Below the pieces are notes generated by a model, which had not been told where the DNA came from, did no database searches, and saw nothing but the letters and a program-made list of their open reading frames with translations. The translations under genes were made by a program, and so were the position numbers. From contig MNCI01029342.1 of the NCBI GenBank assembly GCA_015680685.1, positions 50,957 to 85,072 on the forward strand: a DNA stretch of 34,116 nucleotides, written 5' to 3'. This document shows, piece after piece, positions 10,101-20,241 of the stretch; within the stretch, counting starts at the first letter, position 1; each line of letters begins with the position of its first letter. This stretch comes from Gnetum montanum. Taxonomy: Eukaryota > Streptophyta > Gnetopsida > Gnetales > Gnetaceae.

Positions 10101-10760
10101 CAAACTGACAACCACAGAGGTAGTTGAGCCCCAAATTGAAGTAAATCATTAAGGAGGAAATTGAACAACTCCTCAAGGTAGGGTTCATCTATCCCATTGC
10201 GGATAGTGAATCGGTTAGTCCACTCGTAATTGTACCAAAGAAAGATGGTAAGTGGCAAGTCTACATCCATTTCAAGCTACTAAATATGGCAACATTTAAA
10301 GATCACTTTCCATTACCATTTGTTGACCAGGTGCTCGACACAATATCAGGGCATTGCTACTATAGCTTCTTAGATGGTTATAGTGGCTACAACCAAATTC
10401 AAATTGCACCAGAGGTCTAAGCAAAGATAATGTTCATAAGTCCCTGGGGGACTTTTGTATATTGTAAGATGTTGTTTGGTCTATGTAATGCCCTTGTCAC
10501 ATTTCAATGGTTGGTCCTAAGCATCTTTCAATAGTAGATCAATGGTGGTGTAGAAATCTTCATGGATGACTTCTCTACTTATGGAGCCACATTTGAGCAA
10601 GCCCTGGACTGCCTTAAGCAAGTGCTAAAATGTAGTGTCAAAACTAAATTGCACCTCAATTGCTAGAAAAGTCACTTCATGGTCTAGGAGGGCATTGTAT
10701 TAGGGCATAAAATATTGCAAGTAGGAATTGAGGTGAACCCTAAAAAAATAAGGGTCATCC
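10101..10760 (+). pseudogene. rt: OTA Gypsy reverse transcriptase pseudogene
   Basis: Nearly one frame encodes the whole RT palm: EEIEQLLKVGFIYPIADS, SPLVIVPKKDGKW, FPLPFVDQVLDTISG, FLDGYSGYNQI, FISPWGTF, FGLCNALVTFQ, and the catalytic box IFMDDFSTYG with Asp codons at 10565 and 10568. HFMV-EGIVLGHKI and GIEVNPKKI follow. M-DDF-YG together with HFMV-EGIVLGH is characteristic of the Athila side of the OTA clade. RT would copy element RNA into DNA. Both catalytic Asp codons are intact, but stops at Q and W positions (for example near 10418, 10530 and 10663) inactivate it. Confidence 0.92.
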
Positions 10761-11310
10761 AAGGAATAACTCATTAGCAGGAAACAGTTAAACATGTTCG
10801 ATCATTCCTTGGACACACTGGCTACTACCTGTGATTCATAGAGAATTTCTCTAAATTTCAAAATCATTGGTTGAACTAACAAAGAAATATGCTCCTTTTT
10901 TCTGGACCCCGAAATGTGAAAAATCATTCTAGCAACTAAAAGAAAAGCTTGTGGAAACTCCAATTTTACAAGTACCTAACTGGTCCAGACCATTTCTTAT
11001 CATGACAGATGCATTGAATTATACTTTGCGAGCTATGTTGACGTAGTTAGATGACAAGAAACATCCATACTACATCTACTATGCTAGTTGAAGTAGTGTG
11101 AGTGCACAATTAAACTACACCACTATAGAAAAAGAATTGATGGTAGTGATATTTGCTTTATAGAAGTTCAAGCCCTATGTGCTTGGATACAAGGTGTTTG
11201 TGCACACAAACCACAATGCCATCTGCTTCCTAATGAACAAGCCAACAGTGAGCCCCCATGTCATACGATGGTTAGTGATCTTGTAGGATTTTGATCTTAC
11301 AATGATAGAT
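10761..11310 (+). pseudogene. rh: OTA first RNase H pseudogene
   Basis: After the RT thumb (HVRSFLGHTGYY) the sequence reads ILQVPNWSRPFLIMTDALNY, YYIYYAS, AQLNYTTIEKELMVVIFAL, KPYVLGYKVFVHTNH and IRWLVIL-DFDLT, the canonical Gypsy RNase H order that removes RNA from the RNA-DNA hybrid. Frameshifts lie near 10865 and 11040. Homology stops at about 11315; no second RNase H or integrase follows, so about the last third of pol is deleted. Confidence 0.88.
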
Positions 11311-11960
11311 CGAATTCTTATAATAGTTTTGCATTGAATTCTTATACACATCTTCATATTAGTTTTTAATGAATTCTTCTTTTCATTATTGTGAATTCTT
11401 ATACCCTCTTCAAATATTTCCTTATATTGAACTTTTTCAAATTTAATGGACTATTTAATATAATTAATCCTATCTATCAACCTTCCTACTAACACTACTC
11501 AAAGAAACCAAGCTACCACAATTCACAAGTTAGCCAAGTGTAACCATCAACGAGACAAGGCATTTAATCATTATGTCTTACACATTGCATACTAATTTAT
11601 GATTCTATTGTGATTGCAGTGGGAAGCATGGATTGGAAGCGGGACTATCTTCACCAAGGATGATGCAATAGTACCATATAATGAGGACCATTTGTGATCA
11701 AATGATCTCTTCTCTCTCTCATTCTCCTACTACCAAGAGGTGTTGGATGTCGATATTCTCCAAGGTGTTCACTCCTCTTCTCATGAACACCCACTATTGT
11801 AAAAATTGTAATTTTGTACACTTGAGCACTCAGAGTCTATATGTCTATTTCATTTGAACCAGTTTGTCATGTCAGTTAATAATTTCATACCAACCCAACA
11901 TGTTATGTTGTAAAAAACTTGTTCCTCCTCTTCTTCACTCAAAGATGAGTTTTGATTTAG
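11311..11960 (+). other. 3' untranslated remnant of the plus-strand OTA element
   Basis: No coding domain is visible. Three copies of GAATTCTTAT-like words lie at 11313-11405. TGTGATTGCAG at 11608-11618 is the same acceptor-like word that precedes the long gene at 25854 and at 33100 (-). The rest may be what remains of the third-gene region of the element, reduced by deletion. Confidence 0.4.
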
Positions 11961-11971
11961 TCATGGAGGTA
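11961..11971 (+). other. Polypurine tract before 3' LTR
   Basis: TCATGGAGGTA directly precedes the LTR start TGATGA. It matches TCATGGGGGTA at 28795-28805 in front of another LTR of this group. PPTs prime plus-strand DNA synthesis. Confidence 0.7.
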
Positions 11972-12788
11972 TGATGAATCACTATTTTGTATTAGTTGTG
12001 ACATCAGTTATGCAATGTTGAGGCCGTGAAGTCAGGGCCTAGATCTAATGTTGGATATCCGATGTAGGGGTATATTCCCCAAGTCTATAAATACCATGCT
12101 TGGGCTCCTGTTTGAAGTTAGTTTTTCTTGTAGTTTATTTTTCTCAAAGTTAGAATTTTTTTGAGTGCCTACAAAAGAAGTCTTAAGTGTGTACCATTCT
12201 TTGTTCAAGCACTGATGTACCTGAGCACAGCAGTGTGATAAGAATAAAATTAACTCTTTTGACAATCCTTGCAGCACTGAGAATACCTTAATATTTTCTT
12301 TAATGCATTCTACTTTATTGTTCTTTACTTTAATGGATTTCATTAAGCACTTTATTTCCAATAATTAATGAACACAAGCACAACCACTATGAGCATTCAT
12401 ACTTGATAACCCATCAACGCTTAATGTTTGGTAGCCCAATAGTGCTATATGTGTTTAGGATGTGTCTAGGAAAGTGCAATGGTTACTTGTGTTAGGCTAG
12501 CTAGGCAATAGACATTAGTTTCAATCTACTTTACCCCTTATTCTTGTTGTAGGTGATTACATCCATAAAACATAAAACGATAAAAATTCATATACCTCAA
12601 TTACACTTAAACCATACCCCTGAGCCTCACAAGTGTAGTTGGGAAGACAATGAACATTCTCAACATCATTTCACTTCCTAGAGGAACTAGTATACGAGAT
12701 AACTATAGGTCCATGAAATTGGACTGGATTGTGTGTAACACGTTAGTGATTTGTATGGTTGGGTGTAGGGATACCTTGCTGCTTATCA
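11972..12788 (+). repeat. 3' LTR of the plus-strand OTA element
   Basis: It begins TGATGAATCA and ends GCTTATCA (817 bp). TATAAATA lies at 12086-12093, 114 bp from the start, the same layout as the LTR at 20242. The last 80 bp (GTATGGTTGGGTGTAGGGATACCTTGCTGCTTATCA, split over two lines) match the ends of the other LTRs here. The U3 differs from theirs and lacks the GCGATATCGC array. The right flank GTAGT would be the target duplication, but its left partner was lost with the deleted 5' end. Confidence 0.8.
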
Positions 12789-12994
12789 GTAGTGATCACA
12801 TCATCCACTTGTCTTAGTGGTACTATGATCAACTAGTCTACAAGCTCTAGCTGAATATTACTTTTCTTTCATGGTGGTAGATTCCAGGCTTTGTACATAT
12901 CATATGATATTATATTCACCCCTAACCAAAAATTAAGTAGAGCCTTGCATGGTTTATGTCCTGTACTTTGAAGGTATAACTTTCTGTACTATGG
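12789..12994 (-). pseudogene. pr: OTA protease fragment cut by an insertion
   Basis: On the minus strand it reads HKPCKALLNFWLGVNIIS, then SNIQLELVD-LIIVPLRQVDDVIT and stops where the plus-strand LTR ends. It matches the protease at 9200-9345 in register, but the rest of the protease is not found on the other side of the inserted element. The catalytic Asp is Asn here too. It continues upstream into gag at 13000. Confidence 0.65.
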
Positions 12995-14160
12995 TTTGAA
13001 GGTATACCAATTGACTTTATAGATCTGTCCATTATTGATGAAGTGCTCCTACCTTAATCCAATATGTGATAGTTTGGGTTACCATGATAGTTGTCAAATT
13101 TGCATTGGATGATGATGGAAGCTTGTTATTTCTTAGAGGAGTGTATGTGGATGGAGTGGAAGTAGATGTGCTCCCCATCCTTCAAACCTTTTCTAGGATT
13201 GTTTGGAAGAACAGTCATTTCCTATACTGTGGTTCATGCATGATTGCTTCTTCCTACATATTAACTACCCAGGTTGCATTCTTTTGTTGGGGCTATGATA
13301 GAAATTCTTCTTACATTACAAGTAGTGGTATATGTGGTAAAGGGTTAGAAGGTTGACTCAATGAACTAGCTACTTGTTGATGCATGTAGGGATTGGAATC
13401 CATCCTTGGAGGTATTAGTCTATAATATTCCAATGCATAGTACTAGGAAGTTTGAACTACTACATTTCCTAGAGATATCGGATGTTGAACATAGTATCCA
13501 TAAGGGTTTGGTTGTTGATACAAGTACTATTGTCTCGGTGGTGGCATTGACCATGATTGTGGTTGTTGCCACTATTAATGATACTACTCCTATAGCTGTG
13601 GACAAGCTCCACTAGGGTAGTACGCTAGTTGGAATGTTTGTCAATAATTACCTTAACTGTAAGGTAACCATTTTAGCATTATCTTCTTAATGAATCTTGG
13701 ATTAAGTGCATATGTCCCTGATTTTTGTAAATGTGTCATCACAAGATAACATCCCTTAGGATGTTCATATTGACACACAATACAACCTTCCTCATCCTCT
13801 AAGCTTGAATCAAAATATTTTGCCACCAAAGTGACTTTTCCTTTTTGTATATAGTCTCTTTTTTTCTTTTTCTCCATGCCCTTATTAAATACTTTTTCAG
13901 TTCTTTCTTCTATGATTTTCAAGACTATAGTGAATTTCTTGTCCACAAAGTCCCACATCTTTTATACCTTGGTGGCTATGTCATTGATCAACTTTTGAAT
14001 TGGTAGAGTTTTTTCTGTATCACCTCCTCTAATGTTTCTTCCTCTTGCTTATCACATACTCATACAACTCTTTTTTGGATGGATGGATCTCTACTATAAT
14101 CTTCAACTAATTTTTTTTTTCAATTCACCTTCTTCCTTTGCCACTTGGTCAATTAGTCTG
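12995..14160 (-). pseudogene. gag: OTA gag C-terminal part, tandem copy 1
   Basis: On the minus strand the order is AKEEGEL near 14140, a charged coiled segment (KKFTIVLKIIEERTEKVF), a lysine stretch, an acidic stretch (SSLEDEEG), the knuckle-like CIVCQYEHPKGC at 13749-13784 with all four ligands present, HLQKSGTYALNPRF, and a Q/P/Y-rich tail to about 13000. The best open frame is 13653-13958. This copy is part of a 1.55 kb tandem duplication; the related copy is at 14545-15705. Stops and frame changes in the tail show it is not expressed as an intact protein. Confidence 0.78.
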
Positions 14161-14544
14161 TGATGAGTGACAAGGTACCCCTACGTTCAACCATACGAAT
14201 ACGAGCATTTCATGCACAATCCAGTCAAATTCCAAGGACTAAGTGCTTATGCACCCTTGTGGAACAAGGATGGGTTGATTGATTGTTGTCTTTCCAAACT
14301 TACTTGTATGTCACGATTGTATAGTTAAGTAAGCTTGAGGCATATGATTTTTATAGCTTTTATGTTTTTATGTCCTACTATTAATAAGGGAGAAGGGAGA
14401 GATATAACTAAATGACTAATTTAACTTAACTACTGATTAACTAGTCTTTAACTAATCCTAACACTAGTATCCGTTCTTACTTGTTGTATACATCCTAAAC
14501 TAGCACAATACTACTGGGATTACCAAATGCTAATCGTTACTAGG
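14161..14544 (-). repeat. Truncated LTR, tandem copy of 15706-16089
   Basis: It starts TGATGAGTGACAAGGTACC and matches the solo LTR at 15706 closely until GTTACTAGG, where it jumps to TTTGAAGG, the start of the second tandem unit. It is therefore the part of the solo LTR included in the duplicated unit. The preceding five bases GTCTG correspond to the target duplication GTCTC. Confidence 0.85.
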
Positions 14545-15705
14545 TTTGAAGGTATACCAATGGACTTTATAGAGCTGTTCATTGTTGATGAAGTGCTCCT
14601 ACCTTAATCCAATGTGTGATAGTTTGGGTTACCATGATAGTTGTCAAATTTGCATTGGATGATGATGGAAGCTTGTTATTTCTTGGAGGAGTGGATGTGG
14701 ATGGAGTGGAAGTAGATGTGCTCCCCATCCTTCAAACCTTTTCTAGGCTTGTTTGGAAGAACAGTCATTTCCTGTAGTGTGGTTCATGCATGATTGCTTC
14801 TTCCTGCATATTAACTACCCAGGTTGCATTCTTTTGTTGGGGCTATGATAGGTTACATTGCAAGAAGTGGTATAGGTGGTAAAGGGTTAGAAGGTTGACT
14901 CAATGAACTAGCTACTTGTTGATGCACGTAGGGATTGGAATCCATCCTTGGAGGTATTGGTCTATAATATTCCAATGCATAGTACTAGGAAGTTTGAACT
15001 ACTACATTTCCTAGAGATATCGAATGTTGAACATAGTATCCATAAGGGTTTGGTTGTTGATACAAGTACTATTACCTCGATGGTGGCATTGACCATGATT
15101 GTGGTTGTTGCCACTATTAATTATACTGCTCCTATAGCTGTGGACAAGCTCCACTAGGGTAGTACGCTAGTTGGAATGTTTGTCAGTAATTACCTTGAGT
15201 GTAAGGTAATCATTTCAGCATTTTCTTATTAATGAATCTTGGATTAAGTGCATATGTCCTTGATTCTTGTAAATGTGTCATCATAAGATAACATCCCTTA
15301 GGATGTTCATATTGGCACACAATACAACCTTCCTCATCCTCTAAGCTTGAATCAGAACATTTTGCCACCAAAGTAACTTTTCCTTTTTGTCTATAGTCTC
15401 TTTTTTTCTTTTTCTCCATGCCCTTATTAAAGACTTTTTCAGTTCTTTCTTCTATGATTTTCAAGGCTATAGTGAATTTCTTGTCCACAAAGTCCCACAT
15501 CTTTTCTACCTTGGTGGCTATGTCATTGATCAACTTTTGAATTGGTATAGTTTTTTTCTGTATCACCTCCTCCAAGGTTTCTTCCTCTTGCTTATCACAT
15601 ACTTGTACAACTCTTTTTTGGATGGATGGATCTCTACTATAATCTTCAGCTAATTTTTTATTTTTTAATTCACCTTCTTCCTTTGCCACTTGGTTAGTTA
15701 GTCTC
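14545..15705 (-). pseudogene. gag: OTA gag C-terminal part, tandem copy 2
   Basis: This is the better kept copy: 15210-15689 is open for 159 codons, from MAKEEGELKNKKLAEDY to the frame stop. It holds a helical charged region, the knuckle-like C-x2-C-x3-H-x3-C at 15291-15326 with all ligands, and HLQESRTYALNPRF. The ATG is probably not the true start, since the frame continues upstream beyond the solo LTR at 15706-16645 into the capsid part at 16651-17200. The tail before 15210 has stops. Confidence 0.8.
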
Positions 15706-16645
15706 TGATGAGTGGCAAGGTACCCCTACATTCAACCATCCGAATACGAGTGTTTCACGCACGATCCGGTCAAATTCCAAGGACTAAGTGCTTATGCGCC
15801 CTTGTGGAACAAGGATGGGTTGATTGATCATTGTCTTTCCAAATTTACTTATATGTCATAATTGTATGGTTAAGTAAGCTTGAGACATATGATTTTTATA
15901 GCTTTTATGTTTTTATGTCCTACTGTTAATAACGGAGGAGAGAGAGAGATAACTAAATGACTCATTTAACTTAACTACTAATTAACTAGGCTTTAACTAA
16001 TCCTAACACCAATATCCATTCTCACTTGCTGCATACATCCTAAACCAGCACAATACTACTGGGATTACCAAACGCTAATCATTACTGGGTTACCAAGTGT
16101 TACATGCATGCTCGAAGTGATTGTACTATGTGTGCTAATAACAGAAATGTAAAACAAAACAAAATAATAAAATAAAATAAATGTAGAAGAAAATAAAATA
16201 AAAGAAATGAGTAAGAAAACAAATCTCAAATGCTGCAAGGATGAATCCAAGAGCTCGTCTGTATTGCCATACACAAGGTGTGCTCAAGTACATAATGCTA
16301 GAATAAAGATCTATCCACACTTAGACCTCCTGCTATGGGCACTTGGAAAATACTCTAACTTGACTCCTAAAAGACTTCTCTAAGACTTCCCTTGAAGGAC
16401 TTCCTTCCAAGACTTCTTCTTGACTTCTTCTTCTAAATTCCTTTTCTAAATTACTCCCTATTGTGCGCCTGGGCACTATATTTATAGGCCTAGGAGTAAC
16501 TCGGGAATAACCACTCTAATAATAACCACTCTAATAATAATCACTCTAATAATTAGAGTAACTACTCTAATAATAACCACTCTAATAATTAGAGTAACCA
16601 CTCTAATAATAACCACTCTAATTATTAGAGTAACTACTCTCATCA
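15706..16645 (-). repeat. Solo LTR with target duplication GTCTC
   Basis: The 940 bp begin TGATGAGTGG and end ACTCTCATCA, and both sides carry GTCTC (15701-15705 and 16646-16650). Gag sequence continues on both sides, so an element inserted into the gag gene and then recombined down to one LTR. On the minus strand the TATA box (TATAAATA) is at 16479-16486. The U3 holds the ACTCT array at 16505-16645. The final 80 bp are shared with the LTRs at 20242, 23623, 28806 and 29532. Confidence 0.92.
16505..16645. repeat. ACTCT / AGAGT array in the U3 of the solo LTR
   Basis: ACTCT starts at 16513, 16528, 16543, 16564, 16579, 16600, 16615 and 16636, with spacings of 15 or 21 bp. In each 21 bp step the extra six bases bring in the inverted AGAGT, giving palindromes such as CTCTAATAATTAGAG. 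It lies directly upstream of the TATA box on the minus strand. Confidence 0.9.
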
Positions 16646-16650
16646 GTCTC

Positions 16651-17200
16651 TAAATTTGATGGGTGGTTATTTTAGATAATTTTCCTTAGGCATAAACCCC
16701 AAGGGTCTCCTTGGTTTTATTCCTTAGCCCATCGATGATATGTCTAAGTTAATCCTTTTGGGAAAATCTGTGGCTTGGGTACCTATGCAAAAGAGAGTAG
16801 TATCTACCCATTGCCACATCAAAGGATTCATGGATCCCTTGCTTCCAACCCTAGATCTACTTCCTAAGATTGGACACCCCGAAGTAGGTTTCGTATTTAT
16901 CATTGAAAAGTTCAAGCATGATATTCCACCTTTTGATTAATTCACATTCTAATGATATATACCAGCTTTCTACCTCTATGATGAGTCTCCAAGGAAACAA
17001 CTTAACTTTCTACTGGTTACTTTCTATATTCTATAGGACACAAGCATCATGAAATGCTTAAAGGTGATGTTGTGAATCTGTGTTATACCCTCCTTGAAAC
17101 TTAGAAATATTGTTCATATCAAGTCACTTAATTATACTGTTTTTGACATGCTTAGTCAAAATATATATAGCTTTCCTTATGTTGATCATGTTGCGAGTTG
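16651..17200 (-). pseudogene. gag: OTA gag capsid part of the minus-strand element
   Basis: On the minus strand from 17200 the sequence reads EPLLATRNMINIRKAI, FQGGYNTDSQHHL, KVKLFPWRLI, SWYISLECELIKRWNIML, ELFNDKYETYFGVSNLRK, then ISSMG and PRRPLGFMPKEN. These fit the plant retrotransposon gag capsid core (W--L---I--W--M---F---Y) and match 21394-21905 on the plus strand. Frameshifts and stops are frequent. The gene continues at 15700 after the inserted solo LTR. Confidence 0.72.
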
Positions 17201-18225
17201 CCAATAGGGGTTCTTCATGATTATAGGATTCGTATGCTCTCAATTGTAGTGATGTCCCCTTTGAGACTCATATCTCTCTCTTTCTTCATGTCTATCCCTA
17301 GTCCTTTGTGGTTCATGCTCCTCATCTCCTTCATCAAGGTATCTTGGGCGATGCTCATGTATATCATAACCTCAACATCTCTCCCTATCATGATCTCTGT
17401 ACCTTTATCCTCTACAATTAGAGTCTACCAATGATTGTGAGGATGAAGATGTAGTAGGAGAATTATGTTGGCTAGTTTTCCTTCTATAACTCTAGCATTC
17501 ATCTCTTTGTGATCTAGTAGAGACTTTTGGCCTTGAGTTCTACTTGTATTTGGAGTGCTTTGCTTCTTTTCCTGGTGTCTTTGCTAAGGCTAAATGTAGT
17601 TGCACTTTGACAAGTTCTTCTAGACAAATAATAGGCGTTTGGGAATGGACTTCATGATCACAGTGGAGTTTCTCTACTACAAATGCATCACCATCAAGTT
17701 CCTCTAGGATAACAAGAGAGTTGACCTACTTTCCCTTGTTATGCTCATGTTTGGTTTCCATAGCAACATCTCTTCGCACTTATGCCTCTGTGGGTTGATA
17801 AGGTCTTGTCATGTGTTCAGTTATATGATACCCTTCTTGTGCATCACTCGGATTCATTTCCCTTAAAGCTATTTGAAGCATGACAGTTGTTGAACACTTT
17901 GGAGGCAAAACAATGTTGCCTTGTAGGTCTCTTCACCTCATCTACCCATCTTGGTGAAAGATGACTGTGAAATCATGATAGTAAGGATCATTGTGAGCAT
18001 ATGAGACTCTTGTTTGCATAGGCATACTATAATCTTCATCATCATTTGTTCTATCATTGTCCTTTTTTAATTCTTTTGCAAGTGATAGCTTTTCCTTAGT
18101 TGAAGCCACATTATATATGTGATGCTTGGTTAAGTGTGTGTTATTAGAATTACTTAAAGATATGAAGATTAAATTTATAGTTCTTAATACAATGAACTTC
18201 GTAAGATCAATAACACACATTCATA
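17201..18225 (-). pseudogene. gag: OTA gag N-terminal extension of the minus-strand element
   Basis: This stretch lies between the PBS and the capsid part. On the minus strand it reads polar, charged segments: HIYNVASTKEKLSLAKELKK with NDDEDYSMPMQTR (17942-18130), VILEELDGDAFVVEKLHCDH near 17680, then an R/E/H-rich stretch near 17300-17420 (RDRHEERERYESQRG). No catalytic domain is seen. Charged N-terminal extensions occur in gag of large Gypsy elements. The gag at 21218 lacks about 0.7 kb of this region. Stops and frame changes are present. Confidence 0.55.
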
Positions 18226-18246
18226 CATCCCTAGCAACAATGCTAA
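18226..18246 (-). other. Primer binding site of the minus-strand OTA element
   Basis: On the minus strand, TTAGCATTGTTGCTAGGG follows the LTR end CACTCATCA directly. It differs from TTGGCGCCGTTGCCGGGG only by G to A and C to T changes, the mark of cytosine deamination. This fixes the direction of the element and the LTR boundary at 18247. Confidence 0.82.
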
Positions 18247-18860
18247 TGATGAGTGGTGGAGCAATCCCAATACTCTACCATACAAGTCATGAGTGCTAGT
18301 GTGCAACTAGATTGTAATCTACAAATGGACAATGTTATTATGCTAATAATTAATGTTAAGTTTGTAATCACTACCTTCCCACTTTGAGTCAATGAACTGT
18401 AAGTGTATGGTTTAACTCGCAGTGAGGTGTATGTTAAGTGATTTTGTTAGGCTCATTTTACTCCTAAGCGTAGACATAATGGAAACAAAGTGAAATAATA
18501 ATTCTAAGTGATGACAAGAATGTAAATCTATTCTAACCTACGGTGATGAGAATATGGTTTATCGTACATGCCTTGGGCTTATGTTTTTGCAACAATTACA
18601 CATAATAGAAACATGAATAACAAAACTCTTTCCTAACTTATCATCTTATACTTTAATGCATCTTAACATAACTTAATTAATTATTAAAAAAAGATCATCA
18701 CCCAAAACCACAATGCTCATTCTACTCGAAAGAATAACTTACTTTACTCCTCCGAAAAATACCTTGACATCTAATGTTACGGTATTTATATCATGTAATC
18801 ATGCACACAAGGATAGATTCAAACAAAAACACCATGAGTTGGTCATGTTATAACCCCTAT
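18247..18860 (-). repeat. 5' LTR of the minus-strand OTA element
   Basis: It ends on the minus strand with GCTCCACCACTCATCA at 18247, next to the PBS. A TATAAATA box is at 18783-18790 (minus strand). By comparison with the other LTRs, where the TATA box is 110-170 bp from the start, the outer end should lie near 18860-18900; I could not see it exactly. Confidence 0.65.
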
Positions 18861-20241
18861 GGAATTTAAAAAGCATATGCAAATTCTAAGAGAAGCTAAA
18901 GTGCATGGCGGGAACACAGGAAAATTTAAAATTTCAATGTTCCAGAGAAAACTGGATGGTTGTGTCCCTCTCCAAAAAATAGGGAAAAAAATTGCAAAAA
19001 AAAAGGAGGCACAAAATAAGCTCCATATTTCTGCATCCAATATACCGCCCAGTTTCTAAATGGTCACGTTTTCACATAATTTCTTTTTTTCTTTTTGACT
19101 TCCACGTCACTGTGTTTGTTTTCTTCGAGATGATCTTGATTTTTGTTTTTGTGCTTCAGCATGCAATAGTAATAGAAAGCCACGGTGGCTTCAATGTGGG
19201 CAAGTATGATCAGAGTTGCACTCATGTGATTGTGAGTAGGTTGACTTATGTGAGTATATTAGATCCATGTATTTTAATTTTTATTGTGAGTAGGTTGACT
19301 GTGAGTATATTAGATCCATGTATTTTAATTGTTTAATACGAAAATGAATATTTTTGTTGTTTCTAACTTCCTAGAGCTATTACATTATACTTTTTGTCTT
19401 TTTGTTTACATGTTTGATAATTTCAATGTTTGTTTATACTATTACATTAGGTTTACTTAAGCGTTTTCTTACCTTGCTCTATGTTGGCGCTATCAAGATA
19501 CCGTAGTGTCATTGAACCATCCGTGAATTTTGCATTGCTAAAGGAGTGGAACTAAGAATTAACTTCCAAATTTACATTGTCAATCTATAGGATAATTAGG
19601 TTTGATACATCTTGGTTATTTTTGAAGAGAAATTCTATGAAAATCATATTATTTTAAATAGTTTCCCTTTTCTTGTTTAGCATCCTTGAAAAAACTGGTT
19701 GGATGTCAGCAACACATATTTCTTTTTATTCTGTTACTTTTTTAACACATTGCTATTACCTTTTTAACACTACAATGTGGCTATTATTATGCATTTCTTC
19801 AAGGTTTTTGATGTTTTTCTTTGGTGTCTTAATTTTCATGAGCTTTGGAAGTGCTTTAATTGTTCTTTTTGAGTCACCATGTAAAATGTCTTTTGGATGC
19901 CATAGGTTTTTGTTTTGTTGGGATCTTTTCTTTTGTTGAGCTATTTTTCTACAAAATGTTTCAAAATATGTCTTTTAATATCTAGCTACCACAACAATGA
20001 CCATGCTATTATATCCAAGTAATTATACAAAATGATGGGTAAAGAAAACATGTTTCCTCATATGTACATATTTTTAGGAACTTTAACTGTCTATGTGAGA
20101 TGGAGTTGTCAAATTTATTTGGAATTTTAAGCATATATACTCTAGGCAAATTGATTTCTTTGTCACATGGTAAAATTCAATAAAATGAAATTAGAAAATC
20201 TATAAATAGTGAATTACATACTATCACTAAATATTCCTTGT
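18861..20241. other. T-rich stretch with no recognised gene or element
   Basis: About 1.4 kb without retrotransposon motifs. A direct repeat of about 48 bp lies at 19231-19280 and 19285-19330 (TGTGAGTAGGTTGACT then GTGAGTATATTAGATCC); the second copy lacks about four bases. Open frames such as 19673-19939 are hydrophobic only because the DNA is T-rich. It may be older host sequence into which elements inserted. Confidence 0.5.

Larger units (their letters stand above)
12995..16089. repeat. Tandem duplication of about 1.55 kb
   Basis: Unit 1 (12995-14544) and unit 2 (14545-16089) align from end to end, with offsets of 1550 at the left, 1542 in the middle and 1545 at the LTR start. Differences are mostly single substitutions plus a few small indels. 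Each unit holds the gag C-terminal part and the first 384 bp of the LTR. The junction at 14544 falls at a short shared GGTT, as in unequal exchange or microhomology joining. Confidence 0.88.

Noticed and set aside
13406-15157. Paired 69-codon plus-strand open frames as a duplicated small gene
   Set aside because: They are antisense to the gag tail in both tandem units; similarity comes from the duplication.
16065-16320. F/Y-rich open frames on the minus strand
   Set aside because: They fall inside the solo LTR, across an A-rich segment, and are a composition effect.
19673-19939. Hydrophobic open frame as a membrane protein
   Set aside because: The DNA is T-rich, which gives F/L/I-rich translation by itself. 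No recognisable family, no conserved copy.
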